A DNA stretch of 64,000 bases, from assembly GCF_007859855.1 (NCBI RefSeq), contig NZ_SJPK01000004.1, forward strand, positions 313,646 to 377,645, given 5' to 3'. Numbering within the stretch: position 1 is the stretch's first letter; each line of letters opens with the position of its first letter. The notes under the pieces were generated by a model. It was not told where the DNA came from. It made no database searches and saw only the letters and a list, made by a program, of their open reading frames with translations. The translations under genes and the position numbers were made by a program. Origin of the DNA: Allorhodopirellula solitaria (GTDB taxonomy: Bacteria; Planctomycetota; Planctomycetia; Pirellulales; Pirellulaceae). Shown here one piece after another: positions 6,812-19,142 of the stretch.

Positions 6812-9373
6812 TTATTGAAACAGATCCAGCACCCGATTCTGCTGTTCTTCCTCCGTTTCTTCCAACAAACTTTTTTGGTCGTCGATTAACCCGCGCATTA
6901 GGTCCAATATCTCATTGAAGCTCTCCAGGTCCAGCATTTTTTCGAGGACCGCGGAGAGTTGCAGCAAAATCTCGTCGTTGGTCGCGACGGCTTGCTGCAC
7001 CGCCTGCTGCATGTCTTGCACCGTCGCTGGCTCGGCATTTTCGTCGTCCTCGGAATCCGCTGTCGACATCAAAATCCGTTCCAACTCCACTATTTGACGT
7101 CCCAACAGCGGAAAAGGTTCCTGCACGACAGCGGCCAAGGGTTCCCGGACACCTTGTTGGAGACGTTCTCGGCGGTCGACCGAATCGATGCGATTGTTGA
7201 CCATTTCGAGCACGAGATCGTCTAAACCCGCGACAATTCCAGCGAGTTCCTCGGTAGATTTCGATGCCTGCAGCCCGGCTTGGCGGATCCGCAATTGCAC
7301 TCGCTGGCGATCACGCAGCGCGTCTTGATCGATTTCGCTCTGTTGCGACGTGACGCTGGGATTGCCAGCCTCAGCGGGTTCGTCTTGCCCTGCCGCCGGA
7401 GGCGAAGACTCGTCACCACCAGCGATTTGCCCCAAGACATCGGTTGCTTCACCTTCGATCGCAGTCAGGCTCTGGCGCAGCCGCCGCGTCTCGTCGATCG
7501 CTTGTTCGAGCCGCGAACGAAACTCGAGCTCTCTGCGTTCGAGGGTCGCCAGGAGCACCTCGGGCGTCACAACCTGCAGCCGGATCAACTCGCCCTCGGT
7601 CACGTGCTGGCTGTCGAGATCGAAACGGTCTCGCGCTGTGGTGCCGATCGTCACCGTCGCACCGGGCTCGATCGGCTTGAGCATTTCTCGATCGACCAAG
7701 TCACGCAGGTCCATCGTCAATTCGGCTTCGCCCTGACGATCGAGATCAGGGGAGAGCGCATGGATCTGCCCAGTTGATGACGGTTCAGGTATCGCCTCCG
7801 CACCGCCGTCCAGCGCAGCCTGGTTTCGCACGCGCATCGTGATCGACATTTCGTCGACGCCATAGTCATCTGTGGCCGCTGCCGTGATGGGCAGGATCGC
7901 AATCGGCGTGATCGATGATCCGATCCCGGATAGTTTCATGCTCGTCTCGGGGGGCTCGTCACGCACAACGCCAATGAAATACCGATAGGCGGCTTGCGCC
8001 GAAATGCCCTCATTATCACGGGGCACGATACGAATCGAGGTGGCGCCGCGGACATCGTCGAGCTGGAGTGAAAAGCTCATCGCGTCGGGGGCAATCTTTG
8101 CCGGCATGACTTCCACGCCGCCCGGATCGGCCGCTGGGCTGACCTCCACTCCTGCGGCTCGCTCCTCCGCCCGCAGCCGAGCATCGAAGTCTTCACCAGT
8201 GACTACCACATCGACCTCTCCTACAGGCGAACTGGTCTGGCCCACCAGCGTGAGCGAACTACCTTCTCGAATCCGCACACCCGCTTGGTAGTCGAGTTGT
8301 TGATCGAAATTCTCGCTGGGGCTCCCCTCGCTATTTTGCCCACCGTTGTCATCGATGGAGAAAACTCGGAGGTAATCGGGATAGCGAACCCGCATCTGCA
8401 TGCCCGCGATCGCCGGTGGATCGACCGCTTCGATGCGGTAGTCGCTCAAGCGGTCATCGAGCCCACGAATCGTCAATGAAACCGACCCGGCGAGCGACGC
8501 CAGGGGAGGCCCGTCGAGCACGAAGGATTGATAGCCATCGACCAATCGACCGACGCGGCGGAGATTGCTCTGCCCGCGATTTCCGTCCTCGTCGACGTAG
8601 GAGACCGTGCAGAGCGAAGGGACTTCGTGGCCATGATCTTGGCCCGCGGCGCGAATGCGGAGGGACGCGTTGCTGCCTCGTGCCAGACGCACGACGCCGT
8701 TGTCGAACTCAACCATCTGCGTCATCCCCTCCTCATCCTGCGTCGCAGCGATGATCGGAACTTCCACACCAACCATCTCCAGTGCGGCCCGCCGCGGCCA
8801 CGGTGAGTCCGACCACAACGTCAGCCGGCCGACGGCGCGGGCAAACGTGTTGGGGCTCGCAACCGCCATCACGACTGCGGCGAGCAGCAGCGGGACGACG
8901 ATCATGAGTTTCCGCCGGATCGGCTCGGTGCGAAAAACCCGGCTCAAGTCCACGTGCGAGACCTGCTGTTCGGCTTCCTCGTAGACCTCTTTCATAAACG
9001 TCTCGCTGTGAGCATCGCCCTCCCGCGGCGTCTCGCCGAGCTGGACGGCAGTCACCAATCGCCCACCGAACTGCGGGTGCTGCCGTTCGATCAACAGCGC
9101 CAGCGAATCGTCGGGGAGTTCACGCTGCATTCTCGAGATGAAGAAACGCCAGAGCAGCACGGCGGTCATGGCCAGCGTCGCGATCAAAACGACAGTTCTC
9201 GCCGATCGCGGCATCTCGCTGCCGCCAATCCGCACGGGCAAGTAGTCGATCAAGAACGCGATCCAGAAGGCCGCCAGGACTGCCGCTGCAATCGCTAGCA
9301 TGGAGTCCCACACGATGTACCGGCGCACCCGATGTCGCAGTCGCGATAACAGTGTTTGCAGCTTCGGATGCAT
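6812..9373 (-). CDS. DUF4175-like membrane protein of Bat-like cluster 1
   Basis: The protein has 853 residues. Two N-terminal membrane segments (about 22-44 and 62-80) are followed by a helical segment (LALLIERQHPQFGGRLVTAVQL) and a third membrane segment near residues 155-172. A long, presumably periplasmic, beta-sandwich region follows (about 190-540), with several Ig-like stretches such as the one ending ITAAATDDYGVDEMSITMRV. The C-terminal 250 residues are coiled coil. This layout is that of planctomycete proteins carrying a DUF4175-like domain that sit beside moxR/DUF58/VWA genes. The N-terminal ~500 residues correspond to the start of the giant protein at 41461-47409. No enzymatic residues are apparent. 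Confidence 0.78.
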   Translation of the reverse strand: MHPKLQTLLSRLRHRVRRYIVWDSMLAIAAAVLAAFWIAFLIDYLPVRIGGSEMPRSARTVVLIATLAMTAVLLWRFFISRMQRELPDDSLALLIERQHPQFGGRLVTAVQLGETPREGDAHSETFMKEVYEEAEQQVSHVDLSRVFRTEPIRRKLMIVVPLLLAAVVMAVASPNTFARAVGRLTLWSDSPWPRRAALEMVGVEVPIIAATQDEEGMTQMVEFDNGVVRLARGSNASLRIRAAGQDHGHEVPSLCTVSYVDEDGNRGQSNLRRVGRLVDGYQSFVLDGPPLASLAGSVSLTIRGLDDRLSDYRIEAVDPPAIAGMQMRVRYPDYLRVFSIDDNGGQNSEGSPSENFDQQLDYQAGVRIREGSSLTLVGQTSSPVGEVDVVVTGEDFDARLRAEERAAGVEVSPAADPGGVEVMPAKIAPDAMSFSLQLDDVRGATSIRIVPRDNEGISAQAAYRYFIGVVRDEPPETSMKLSGIGSSITPIAILPITAAATDDYGVDEMSITMRVRNQAALDGGAEAIPEPSSTGQIHALSPDLDRQGEAELTMDLRDLVDREMLKPIEPGATVTIGTTARDRFDLDSQHVTEGELIRLQVVTPEVLLATLERRELEFRSRLEQAIDETRRLRQSLTAIEGEATDVLGQIAGGDESSPPAAGQDEPAEAGNPSVTSQQSEIDQDALRDRQRVQLRIRQAGLQASKSTEELAGIVAGLDDLVLEMVNNRIDSVDRRERLQQGVREPLAAVVQEPFPLLGRQIVELERILMSTADSEDDENAEPATVQDMQQAVQQAVATNDEILLQLSAVLEKMLDLESFNEILDLMRGLIDDQKSLLEETEEEQQNRVLDLFQ

Positions 9374-9491
9374 CGTGAATTCAGACGCTTAGACGAGGAG
9401 TGGAAAAAGGGTAAGGCCACCATCGGACCATGATACCAGCTCGCTATGCGAAGTGGCAGCCAAGTAAAAAACGCTTCCCAGAGGCAGTCCT

Positions 9492-12404
9492 TTACGCGAG
9501 TCGATGCAGCCGGCGGGTGATCCATTCAAACGTGAGCACCGAGGCGATCAACCACATCAAGACCGCATTGCGGCGTTCACCGAATAACCGATCCGGAGTG
9601 CCTGCGAGCACGGTCACCTGGGGCTGCGGCGCGATCTCGGAGGTGAGTTTGGCGGCGACCATCGAGGGCGTCTCACCTTCATTGACCGGAAAATATTTAC
9701 CGCGGGTTGCCATGGCCAGCTGCATGAGTTCGTCATCGGCCCTGCGCGGCCTCTCCAATTCGCTCGTCGGCAAACGCACCTGCACACTCTGCCGCAGAAC
9801 TTCTTGGTCGAGGGCATCGCCCACGGTCAGCTGGATCTCGTAGCTACCACTCTTGGTCGCCACAAAGTTACCCGTGTAGGTACCGCCCCGCGGCGAATCA
9901 TTCGAAGGTGTCAGACGCAGATCTCGAAACCGCCCGTCGGGAGAGAGCAGCTTCGCGGTCACAAACGGCTCGCTGAGCGGTTGGTACTGCGCATCGACGA
10001 GCACAGCGCGGAGTGTGACGGTCTGCCCGACCATCGCGCGGGTGGCATCGACCAGCAACACACCGCGGTTGCTATCGCGGAGCAACCGGCCCTCGCTCAC
10101 CCAGCGGATCAGTTTCGTGTAGTAGTTGTCGAAATACTGGTCGCCCGCCGCTCGGAGCCGCCACATCTCGCCGCTGCCTTGAAAATAGACACGCCCGGCA
10201 CCGTAAAACTGGCTCGCTAAAAAGATCGGCAAGCTGCCACTGATTTCGGTCGTGGGGTCGGAGAAATACGCGTACACCTTCGCACCCGGTTTCGCACTTT
10301 TGACGCCGACGAAGTCGTAGACGCTGCCCACATCCTGCCATAAATCGAAGCTCTCCTGCGGCGTATCGGCTATCCACAGAAACTCGGCACTGGCCGCTTC
10401 GGAAGTGAACTGCAGCGGCCAAGCGCTGCGTCCACCCTGCCGCCCGCCGCCAAGCAACGGCCCGCGCGTGGCGAGATTCACGGGGAAGAAGCCGCGGATC
10501 TGGTTCGTGCGAGCATCGCCGCGGTTGGTGGTGATTTTGGGGTGATAGACGGGCCCGCCCACCAATACCAACCCACCGGCTTGCTGGGTGAGAAAACGAT
10601 CGATGAGATCGAGCGACGCCGTACCGATCGCAGACCAGTCCGGATCGAACATCACAATCGCGTCGTACTCGAAGAGTTCTTCTGCCGTTTCCGGGAACGT
10701 CGTCAACAGTCCGTCGGCGTCTTGGCTCATACCGAGTTGCCCGGTCTGCAACCACACGTCGAGCTGGACCGATTCGTCACGAAACAGAAGGTTGCGGACA
10801 AAACGATAGTCCCGCGTCGGACCACCAGCGATAGCGAGCACTTTTAACTTCCGCGCCACGACTTCATAGCGAGCCGATTGCATATCGTCGACACGGTTGT
10901 GGTCGTCCGCAGGCGCCACGATACGAACAGCGAGTCGTCGCCGGCCGACCGTTTGCGGTTCAATTTCAAAGCGAACATCCGTGAGGCTGGCGTCGGGTTC
11001 CAACCGCACGCGTTGACTCTCGAGGACCTGCCCGCCCGGCAGCGTCGTTGACACCTCTTCGCCGTCATTACCAGTGACGGCACTCGGGTTTCCACTGTCT
11101 GTGTCTTCACCCCCATCATCCAGGGCGTCAATCAACTCCACGTCGACCTCGACAGGGGACTTGCCCGTCGCTTGCAGAACACTTGCGACAACAAATTTGT
11201 CACCGGGATAGACGCGGCGGGGTGCCTCAAGGTCGACCACGCGAACATTCGTCGGCGGTTGGCTACTGCCCAAACCGACTGGATAAAGTGAAACCTCATC
11301 CCGCCGGGCCAACGCCCGGGCGGAAGAAAGCGGCGTGGGACCATTGTTTTGACCATCGGTGATCAGGACCACGCCGGCTAAGGTTGTCGCATCGTGGTCG
11401 ACGAGTATCGATCGCAACGCATCGCCGATGGGGCTCTGCGGGTCGCTGGCGGCGAGCTGAGTCTCCCAGTCAATCGCTGTCGCCTCGGGAGCCTGCAGCG
11501 AGGGCTCGTCTGTGTCATCTGCTGGCGAACCTGCACCGGGTTCGGTCGAATCTGTCGAAGGATCTTCAGAACCATCGTCTGATCCGGAGATCCCCGAATC
11601 GGAGATCCCTAGCACCGAGAGGAAGGACTGATCCGTGCGGACCGCGTAAACACTGCCTAACGAAATGATGCCAGCGATCATGGTGATCGCAGCCACCCAT
11701 AGCATCCACCCGATTGTTTCATTCCCCGCTACCGATTGGCTCGCGCGATTCTGATCCTCCGTTTCCAGCTTGGCGGGCCGGAGGGAAGCGGTGGCTCCTG
11801 TGATCAAAGCCAACGCACTCGCGATCGCAAAAATAGCCAAGCAAAACAGACCAAACAAGGAAAAGGGACTGGTCGCTGAACTGCCTTCATCCCCCGGGCT
11901 GCCATCGGATCGCCCCGCCTGACCATCTGGGGTGTCGCTCGATTCCTCGTCGGCCGAGGGTGGCGTTGTGGTTGAAATCAGTCGCGGCCCACCCGCTCCA
12001 CCCAACGCATAGACGCTGGTGCGATGATCTTGGTCGAAGGTGTCGAGTAGTTCTGACCTGTCGAGCAGTTCGACTGCGGCCTGGGTCCGCGAGGCTGCAT
12101 CGGACTGGTCGCCGGCGGGCAGCGACATGGATTGGCTGGTGTCGACCATCACGACCACCTCACTCGGACGCGTAACGCTGCGTTCGGTGCGGCGGACCAA
12201 GTCGAAGAACAGAAACACGAGCGAGAGGACGGCGACCAGGCGTAGCCCCATTAACGTCCAACGCACCGGGCGCGGCAACTCAGCAGCATCGCGGCGATAG
12301 TAGAACAGGCAGAGCCCAACAATCGCGATAATGCCAGCCACGACGGCGGCCCAGAGCCACCAGCCATCAATCGCCGCAGCGCGGGCAAATTCATAAACGA
12401 TCAT
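9492..12404 (-). CDS. Membrane VWA protein with interrupted VWA domain, Bat-like cluster 1
   Basis: The 970-residue protein has membrane segments at about 14-34 and 50-70. A VWA domain follows, whose MIDAS motif DTSQS is at 88-92 (VVVMVDTSQSMSL). The next conserved VWA element, GVVLITDGQNN with the metal-site Asp at about 350, comes some 260 residues later instead of the usual ~100-120. The intervening stretch (about 145-315) contains acidic low-complexity sequence and two further membrane segments (about 180-203 and 232-254). After the VWA come beta-sandwich domains, a class I glutamine-amidotransferase-like fold (LKVLAIAGGPTRDYRFVRNL), and a C-terminal membrane segment. The start codon overlaps the stop of the upstream BatA-like gene by four bases, so the two are translationally coupled. 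Confidence 0.82.
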   Translation of the reverse strand: MIVYEFARAAAIDGWWLWAAVVAGIIAIVGLCLFYYRRDAAELPRPVRWTLMGLRLVAVLSLVFLFFDLVRRTERSVTRPSEVVVMVDTSQSMSLPAGDQSDAASRTQAAVELLDRSELLDTFDQDHRTSVYALGGAGGPRLISTTTPPSADEESSDTPDGQAGRSDGSPGDEGSSATSPFSLFGLFCLAIFAIASALALITGATASLRPAKLETEDQNRASQSVAGNETIGWMLWVAAITMIAGIISLGSVYAVRTDQSFLSVLGISDSGISGSDDGSEDPSTDSTEPGAGSPADDTDEPSLQAPEATAIDWETQLAASDPQSPIGDALRSILVDHDATTLAGVVLITDGQNNGPTPLSSARALARRDEVSLYPVGLGSSQPPTNVRVVDLEAPRRVYPGDKFVVASVLQATGKSPVEVDVELIDALDDGGEDTDSGNPSAVTGNDGEEVSTTLPGGQVLESQRVRLEPDASLTDVRFEIEPQTVGRRRLAVRIVAPADDHNRVDDMQSARYEVVARKLKVLAIAGGPTRDYRFVRNLLFRDESVQLDVWLQTGQLGMSQDADGLLTTFPETAEELFEYDAIVMFDPDWSAIGTASLDLIDRFLTQQAGGLVLVGGPVYHPKITTNRGDARTNQIRGFFPVNLATRGPLLGGGRQGGRSAWPLQFTSEAASAEFLWIADTPQESFDLWQDVGSVYDFVGVKSAKPGAKVYAYFSDPTTEISGSLPIFLASQFYGAGRVYFQGSGEMWRLRAAGDQYFDNYYTKLIRWVSEGRLLRDSNRGVLLVDATRAMVGQTVTLRAVLVDAQYQPLSEPFVTAKLLSPDGRFRDLRLTPSNDSPRGGTYTGNFVATKSGSYEIQLTVGDALDQEVLRQSVQVRLPTSELERPRRADDELMQLAMATRGKYFPVNEGETPSMVAAKLTSEIAPQPQVTVLAGTPDRLFGERRNAVLMWLIASVLTFEWITRRLHRLA

Positions 12405-15004
12405 TGTGACGCCTCCCGACTACCTGTTTCTTGAGGCTGCGTAGCGGTGCTCGCTCGGCGACGCCGAGAACGCGACCGCGTCTCGCCCGTGGAATGGGGT
12501 TGGGTCAAGGACGTCGAGCGGCGGAGGAAGCTGCGACCACCCTGATCGCCGGCCGACGGCTTGACGTGGTAAGAAGCCCATGCCGCCAACGCTTGCTCAA
12601 CCGCCAAGAGAATTGCCAAGAGCGCCAATAAGATCAACAAGAACGTGGACATCCCACCCACGTTCGCATCGTTGTTCCAGGTCGACGCCGAAATGAACTC
12701 GATACCCATTCCCGGCATGTCACGTAGGATCTCTGCATGGGGCATTCTGGCCAGGTCCGATTCGCCTAGCCGCAGGGCAGCGGCCATCGGCAGCACACTG
12801 GTTTGCCCGTCCGTACCGGTGCGCTGCCATTCATCCACACCTGGCATCAAAAAATCATCGAGCCCTGCTTCGTCGGCGATCAACATCTCGGTCGGCGACA
12901 CTTCGATCTGCGGCGATTGGTCGTCGGCTTCCAACTCGATCGACATGCGGGGTGGCTCCGGGGCGGGTAGCAGGAGTGTTGCAGAGGGGAGATACGTGTC
13001 ACCGGGAACAGGCAGCACGGCGGGTTGGTCGATCAGTCGCGATGTCGGCGGTGCGGCACCGCTAAATAACATCGCATTGGTTTGCAGGAGGAACACCACG
13101 AAACTGGGGTCACCCGGCCAATTATTCCAAGCACCGTCGAGACCGGTCATCACCGTCACGATGCGGCCACGGCCGAGACCATGTCGGACCGCAATCGGCT
13201 GGCCAGCGGCTCGCGAGAGCAGTATGCGGGTGTCGATGCCAGCGTCTGTTGTCGACTCGACCGCGTTTTCACTGGACTCGGCCGTCTCGGCGCCATCCAG
13301 AATCGGGCTGAATCGGTCCGAGTCGTCATCTATCTCAGGGCTCCAAGCACGCTCGATGTTGACGAGCCCGAACACACCGTTGCCCGCTCGCGAGATCGGG
13401 CCGAGTAGATCTCCGTCTTTGCCGAACACCAATTCACCGCGACCGGATTGGCTCGCGGGCACCGGCTCATCGCTCAGCGGATTCTGCTCGTCGCTGGCCT
13501 CCACCCGATCGAGCGGAAAGGGCAGTAAACGGCGGTCGTCGCCCGCCAGCACACGGTTGTAACTATCGGCAGAAACATCGGCTCCTAGAAACCATGCGAT
13601 GCCTCCCCCATCGCGCACATATTGGCGGAGTGTCTGGGCGAGTCGATCGCTGATTTCGGGAATGTCGACCAAGTAGATCGCTCGATATCGCTGTAGCGTT
13701 TCCAGCGACGCGTCACGGAGCATCGACGTGGGACGCACTTCGGGAATGGCTCCGATACGGACCTGGCTGCCCGGATCCAACACGGATGAGATATGGTAGG
13801 CGCCGAGACCATCGGCATCGCCGTCGACGATCAACACCCGCTGCGCGTCGGCCAGTGGAATCGTGCAAACCCGTGTGTTGTCAATCGCCAAAGCATCGTC
13901 GGGCAAGCCCACTCGCACGACGTGCGTGCCGGGGCGATCAATATAAATTTGGAACGATTTGGTCAGCTGCTGGCCTGCTGGAATGGCCTCGACCATGATC
14001 GCCGGTAGGCTCTGCGTCGTGCCACTGAGCGCCGATGTGGGATCGGCGATTTTGACGTCCTCCCCGTACGTGATCACCGCAGCAGAGAGGGCAACATTCT
14101 TGACCGCGGTATCGGCGTGATTCTTGATCGTCACATTGACCATCACGGGCACGCCCGCCACCCACACGTCTGGCTCGGGCGTCAGGTCGGTAATCGCGAG
14201 GTTGCGTGGCGGTGCCGGATCGTTGTTTTCCATGCAGTCGACCAAGCGAATTTCAGCACCGCTCTCATGAGCCTTCTCCAGTGACGCGGCCAATCGACGA
14301 GGAGACTGCCAATCGCGACGCGAAAAATCACTGATCACATACAGTCGCCGCTCGTCGGAGGGATTGGCACGGAGCAGATCGCCGGCCAAGTCGATCGCGG
14401 GCACCAGGTCGGTTCTCAGCGTGGAGGCCTGCGTGCTCATCAATCGCTCGATCTGGCGCGCGTCGTCGGTGAGCGTTTGAGCGGCGATGTCTGCAGCCGC
14501 GTCGGCGGTTCCATTGTTGGAATCATTCAGCACTGCGGCCCGGCTGGCCCGCATCACGGTGAGTTGATGCACGCCCTCATCGGCGCTGAGACGGCGGACC
14601 AAGGTCGCCACCGCGCTCAACGCCCGATCATAGGCAATCGTGTCGCGGCCACTATCGCTAACGGCGCCACCCTCAGCCCCACCGCCGGCACGTTGACGCA
14701 TGGAGTAACTGTCATCGAGCACGATTACATGATGCGTTGTCTGGCCACCGATTGCCCCAATGAACCGCTTGCCCCCGATCAAGCCTGCCAGAACCGCGAT
14801 CAATAGCGCCGCCACCGCCAAGCGTGTGAGCAACAGCAAGAGTTGACGCAGTACGATCCAGCGCCGTTGCTTGCGGTAGCTCGCCAGCAAGAAATCCATC
14901 GCCGCCCACTTTGTACGACGGTGGCGCAACAGGTTGATCAGGTGAACCAATAGCGGAACACCGACAAACAGGAAACCAACGGCGAGGGTGGGGTAAAGGA
15001 ACAA
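12401..15004 (-). CDS. BatA-like membrane protein (aerotolerance-regulator N-terminal domain plus VWA), cluster 1
   Basis: The 867-residue protein opens with the BatA N-terminal signature: LAVGFLFVGVPLLVHLINLL, then RRTKWAAMDFLLAS and a second membrane segment (about 57-80). A VWA domain follows with DDSYSM at about 96-101 and the later YVISDFSRRDW strand. Ig-like and amidotransferase-like regions extend to about 600. The last ~90 residues contain a membrane segment (FLLILLALLAILLAVEQALA) and a basic Arg/Ser-rich cytoplasmic tail. VWA proteins of this kind are assembled or remodelled by MoxR ATPases. The upstream DUF58 gene is 99 bp away, and the 3' end overlaps the next gene as ATGA. Confidence 0.85.
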   Translation of the reverse strand: MFLYPTLAVGFLFVGVPLLVHLINLLRHRRTKWAAMDFLLASYRKQRRWIVLRQLLLLLTRLAVAALLIAVLAGLIGGKRFIGAIGGQTTHHVIVLDDSYSMRQRAGGGAEGGAVSDSGRDTIAYDRALSAVATLVRRLSADEGVHQLTVMRASRAAVLNDSNNGTADAAADIAAQTLTDDARQIERLMSTQASTLRTDLVPAIDLAGDLLRANPSDERRLYVISDFSRRDWQSPRRLAASLEKAHESGAEIRLVDCMENNDPAPPRNLAITDLTPEPDVWVAGVPVMVNVTIKNHADTAVKNVALSAAVITYGEDVKIADPTSALSGTTQSLPAIMVEAIPAGQQLTKSFQIYIDRPGTHVVRVGLPDDALAIDNTRVCTIPLADAQRVLIVDGDADGLGAYHISSVLDPGSQVRIGAIPEVRPTSMLRDASLETLQRYRAIYLVDIPEISDRLAQTLRQYVRDGGGIAWFLGADVSADSYNRVLAGDDRRLLPFPLDRVEASDEQNPLSDEPVPASQSGRGELVFGKDGDLLGPISRAGNGVFGLVNIERAWSPEIDDDSDRFSPILDGAETAESSENAVESTTDAGIDTRILLSRAAGQPIAVRHGLGRGRIVTVMTGLDGAWNNWPGDPSFVVFLLQTNAMLFSGAAPPTSRLIDQPAVLPVPGDTYLPSATLLLPAPEPPRMSIELEADDQSPQIEVSPTEMLIADEAGLDDFLMPGVDEWQRTGTDGQTSVLPMAAALRLGESDLARMPHAEILRDMPGMGIEFISASTWNNDANVGGMSTFLLILLALLAILLAVEQALAAWASYHVKPSAGDQGGRSFLRRSTSLTQPHSTGETRSRSRRRRASTATQPQETGSREASQ

Positions 15005-15103
15005 GGGTGCGAAAGGATTGAAAGAGAGGGTGCGAATGGAAGCTTCGGACTGGGCGAGACGATCGGAGCGACAGAGCCGTAGCTCTCGAGGCTCTCAAGA
15101 AGG

Positions 15104-15991
15104 TTAAGCCTTTTGGCGGGCGGATAGGAATTTGGCCAGGACGGCGTCGAGCGGGTCGGAGGTGCGGACCTGCATGGCGTCGATCTTCAAACGGCCGCAC
15201 GTGCGACGTACCTGCTCTAAGAATTGATCGAGGGCTTCGAGATACCCCTCTCTCAAAGCGGCTGGGTTGCAGTTGAGAAACGCGGGGTCTTCAAGGCCTT
15301 CAAAACGCGTCGCACCGGTGAACTCGAAGTCGATTTCATCATCGTGGAGAACCTGAAACAGGGCGACATCGTGTCCCTGGGCCCGCAGCAGACGGAGGCC
15401 TTCGGTGAGCGATTCCACGCCGAGCAAGTCCGAGATCACGCACACCAAGCCACCTCGTGGGATCGCAGCGGCGACCTGCCGGGTGACTTTGGGGAGCTGC
15501 GTTTCTCCGTCGGTCGCCGATGACGCCAGCGCCCGCAGCATCCGGTGGAGTTGGTGCTGGTTGCTGCGTGCGGGGACACTGTCGCGAACCTCGGTATCGA
15601 ACGTGAACAGGCCAGCGGCGTCCTTTTGCCGGAGGGCGAGGTAAGCCAACGAGGCCGCAATCGACGAGGCGTAGTGGAACTTATTGCGATCGCCTTGACC
15701 GTAGCCCATGCTGCCACTGCAATCGACGAGCAGGTGCAAGCGGAGGTTGGTTTCCTCTTCGTACTGTTTGATCGTCAAGCGATCTTGGCGCGCATACACC
15801 TTCCAATCGATATGCCGCAACTCATCACCGGCCACGTAGGGGCGATGCTGCAGGAACTCGATCGACTGGCCGAAGTACGGACTGCGGTGCATCCCCGACA
15901 GAAACCCCTCGACGACCCGGCGGGCCGTCAGTTCCAATCGGCGAACGCGAGCAGTGACCTCAGGTCGCAAATATTTTTTGGAATCGGGCAT
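15104..15991 (-). CDS. DUF58 domain protein, cluster 1
   Basis: I place the start at the ATG at 15991 ([12 protein letters not shown]), giving 295 residues; an in-frame start at 16030 would lengthen it by 13. The DUF58 signature is complete: [39 protein letters not shown] and [19 protein letters not shown]. That last stretch begins a VWA-like fold with a DxSxS motif, and [14 protein letters not shown] supplies the second metal-site strand. DUF58 proteins are the constant partner of MoxR ATPases. The gene overlaps the end of the moxR gene by 32 bases, so coupled translation is likely. The paralogue in cluster 2 is at 52246-53268. Confidence 0.9.
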   Translation of the reverse strand: MPDSKKYLRPEVTARVRRLELTARRVVEGFLSGMHRSPYFGQSIEFLQHRPYVAGDELRHIDWKVYARQDRLTIKQYEEETNLRLHLLVDCSGSMGYGQGDRNKFHYASSIAASLAYLALRQKDAAGLFTFDTEVRDSVPARSNQHQLHRMLRALASSATDGETQLPKVTRQVAAAIPRGGLVCVISDLLGVESLTEGLRLLRAQGHDVALFQVLHDDEIDFEFTGATRFEGLEDPAFLNCNPAALREGYLEALDQFLEQVRRTCGRLKIDAMQVRTSDPLDAVLAKFLSARQKA

Positions 15992-17006
15992 CGCGTGACA
16001 ATTCGTCTTCGGTCGTAGGGGTCGCTCCAATGATTCGCTCGATCACGTCATCGCTCGTGATGCCTTCGCTCTCGGCCGTGAAGTTGACGACCATGCGGTG
16101 GCGCAGGACGGGGGGGGCGAGGGCGGCGATGTCGTCGACCTGCACGTGGTGTCGCCCTTGCAATAACGCTCTGGCCTTGCCACCGAGGATCAAGAATTGA
16201 ACCGCCCGGGGGCCAGCCCCCCAGCCGACGAGATCATCGACAAAGTCGGGGACTCCGTCGCCGCCCACCCGAGTTTGACGGACGAGCGAAAGGGCGTAGC
16301 GGATCACATGATCGCTGACGGGAACCTGGCGAACGAGGTGCTGTAACCTCAGGATCTCCTCCGCGGTGAGGACGGGTTCGGCAACTTCATCCGACGTGCC
16401 CGTGGTGCGGCGGGCAACTTCAAACTCCTCGTCGAAACTCGGGTAGTCGACGAAGATTTTGAACATAAATCGGTCCTGCTGCGCTTCCGGCAGGGGGTAG
16501 GTACCATCCTGTTCGATTGGGTTTTGCGTCGCCAGGACGAAGAATGGGTCGTCGAGCACGTGCCGTTCTCGGCCGGCGGTGACCTGTCGCTCCTGCATCG
16601 CCTCGAGCAGCGAGGCCTGGGTTTTGGGCGGCGTGCGGTTGATCTCATCGGCCAAAACAATATTGGCGAACAGCGGCCCCTGCATGAACCGCAGTTCGCG
16701 GTGCCCTGTGGCGCGGTCCTCCTCGATGATCTCGGTCCCGGTCACATCGGCAGGCATCAGGTCGGGGGTGAACTGAATGCGGCTGAACGAGAGATCGAGC
16801 GTTTTCGCGAGCGTGCTGATCATCAGCGTTTTCGCGAGCCCGGGAACGCCTTCGAGCAACACGTGTCCGCGGCTGAACAGGCAAATCAAGATCTCGTCGA
16901 TCACGTGTTCTTGGCCGACGATGATCTTGCCGAGTTGGGCCAATACCCGCTCACGGGCGGCATGTAGCAAGCCCACGTCGGATTCACTGACAGGGGGTTG
17001 GTTCAT
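15960..17006 (-). CDS. MoxR-family AAA+ ATPase, first gene of cluster 1
   Basis: The 348-residue protein has every MoxR landmark: [20 protein letters not shown], Walker [29 protein letters not shown], Walker [23 protein letters not shown], and sensor 1 [22 protein letters not shown]. The lid domain carries [20 protein letters not shown] and ends in the usual HR-hydrophobic motif. MoxR proteins are AAA+ chaperones that act on VWA proteins, often to insert metals or assemble membrane complexes. This is the only MoxR in the window, so it may serve both Bat-like clusters. Start is the ATG at 17006, which is immediately preceded by a TGA. The promoter probably lies in the divergent region 17007-17353. 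Confidence 0.95.
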   Translation of the reverse strand: MNQPPVSESDVGLLHAARERVLAQLGKIIVGQEHVIDEILICLFSRGHVLLEGVPGLAKTLMISTLAKTLDLSFSRIQFTPDLMPADVTGTEIIEEDRATGHRELRFMQGPLFANIVLADEINRTPPKTQASLLEAMQERQVTAGRERHVLDDPFFVLATQNPIEQDGTYPLPEAQQDRFMFKIFVDYPSFDEEFEVARRTTGTSDEVAEPVLTAEEILRLQHLVRQVPVSDHVIRYALSLVRQTRVGGDGVPDFVDDLVGWGAGPRAVQFLILGGKARALLQGRHHVQVDDIAALAPPVLRHRMVVNFTAESEGITSDDVIERIIGATPTTEDELSRDARFQKIFAT

Positions 17007-17353
17007 TCAGACGGTCTCGAAAGGGTCGGTTTCAGTCAAAGAGTCCTCGCAGTTTAACCCACCGAGCAGGTTTGTGATGCCGGGGGCTTCAAATTGTGAA
17101 CCCGAGCGCCCCGAATTCCCAGCTTGATCTTGTGTTGGAGGCCCCCAATGGGCTAGCTCTGCGGTTGAAACACTTGCCCCTCGGTTGCCGATTTGTCGCA
17201 AGCGGTCGCTAACGGACAGTTGTTTCATGCAATCGAATCGTTTGTGAGGTAGTCGACCACCCCGTTTCGAACAACGAGTTGGTGATGGCCTGAACCGCTC
17301 TGTCGATGCGTGCCTGCCAAACGCTCCGTCCCCCTCGCCACCACAATCCAGCC
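17007..17353. other. Divergent intergenic region between moxR and the FlgI-like lipoprotein gene
   Basis: Both flanking genes read outward, so promoters for both are expected here, but I cannot identify convincing -35/-10 pairs. A 73-codon open frame on the minus strand (17007-17228) ends directly against the moxR start. It has no recognisable features and I do not call it. Confidence 0.4.
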
Positions 17354-19104
<1,751 letters not shown>

Positions 19105-19105
<1 letters not shown>

Positions 19106-19126
19106 ACCGGCCTGAGAAGGCTGGTC
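19105..19126 (+). terminator. Hairpin at the end of the FlgI-like gene
   Basis: GACCGGCCT, a GAGA tetraloop, and AGGCTGGTC form a 9-bp stem (one G-T pair) that begins on the last base of the stop codon. There is no T run after it, so it is at best an atypical terminator or a 3' stabilising hairpin. Confidence 0.4.
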
Positions 19127-19142
19127 ACAAGACATCTGCGAT

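Noticed and set aside
17007-17228. 73-codon open frame ending directly before moxR
   Set aside because: The position (TGA next to ATG) is tempting for a leader peptide, but there is no ribosome site, no domain and no hydrophobic or regulatory feature.
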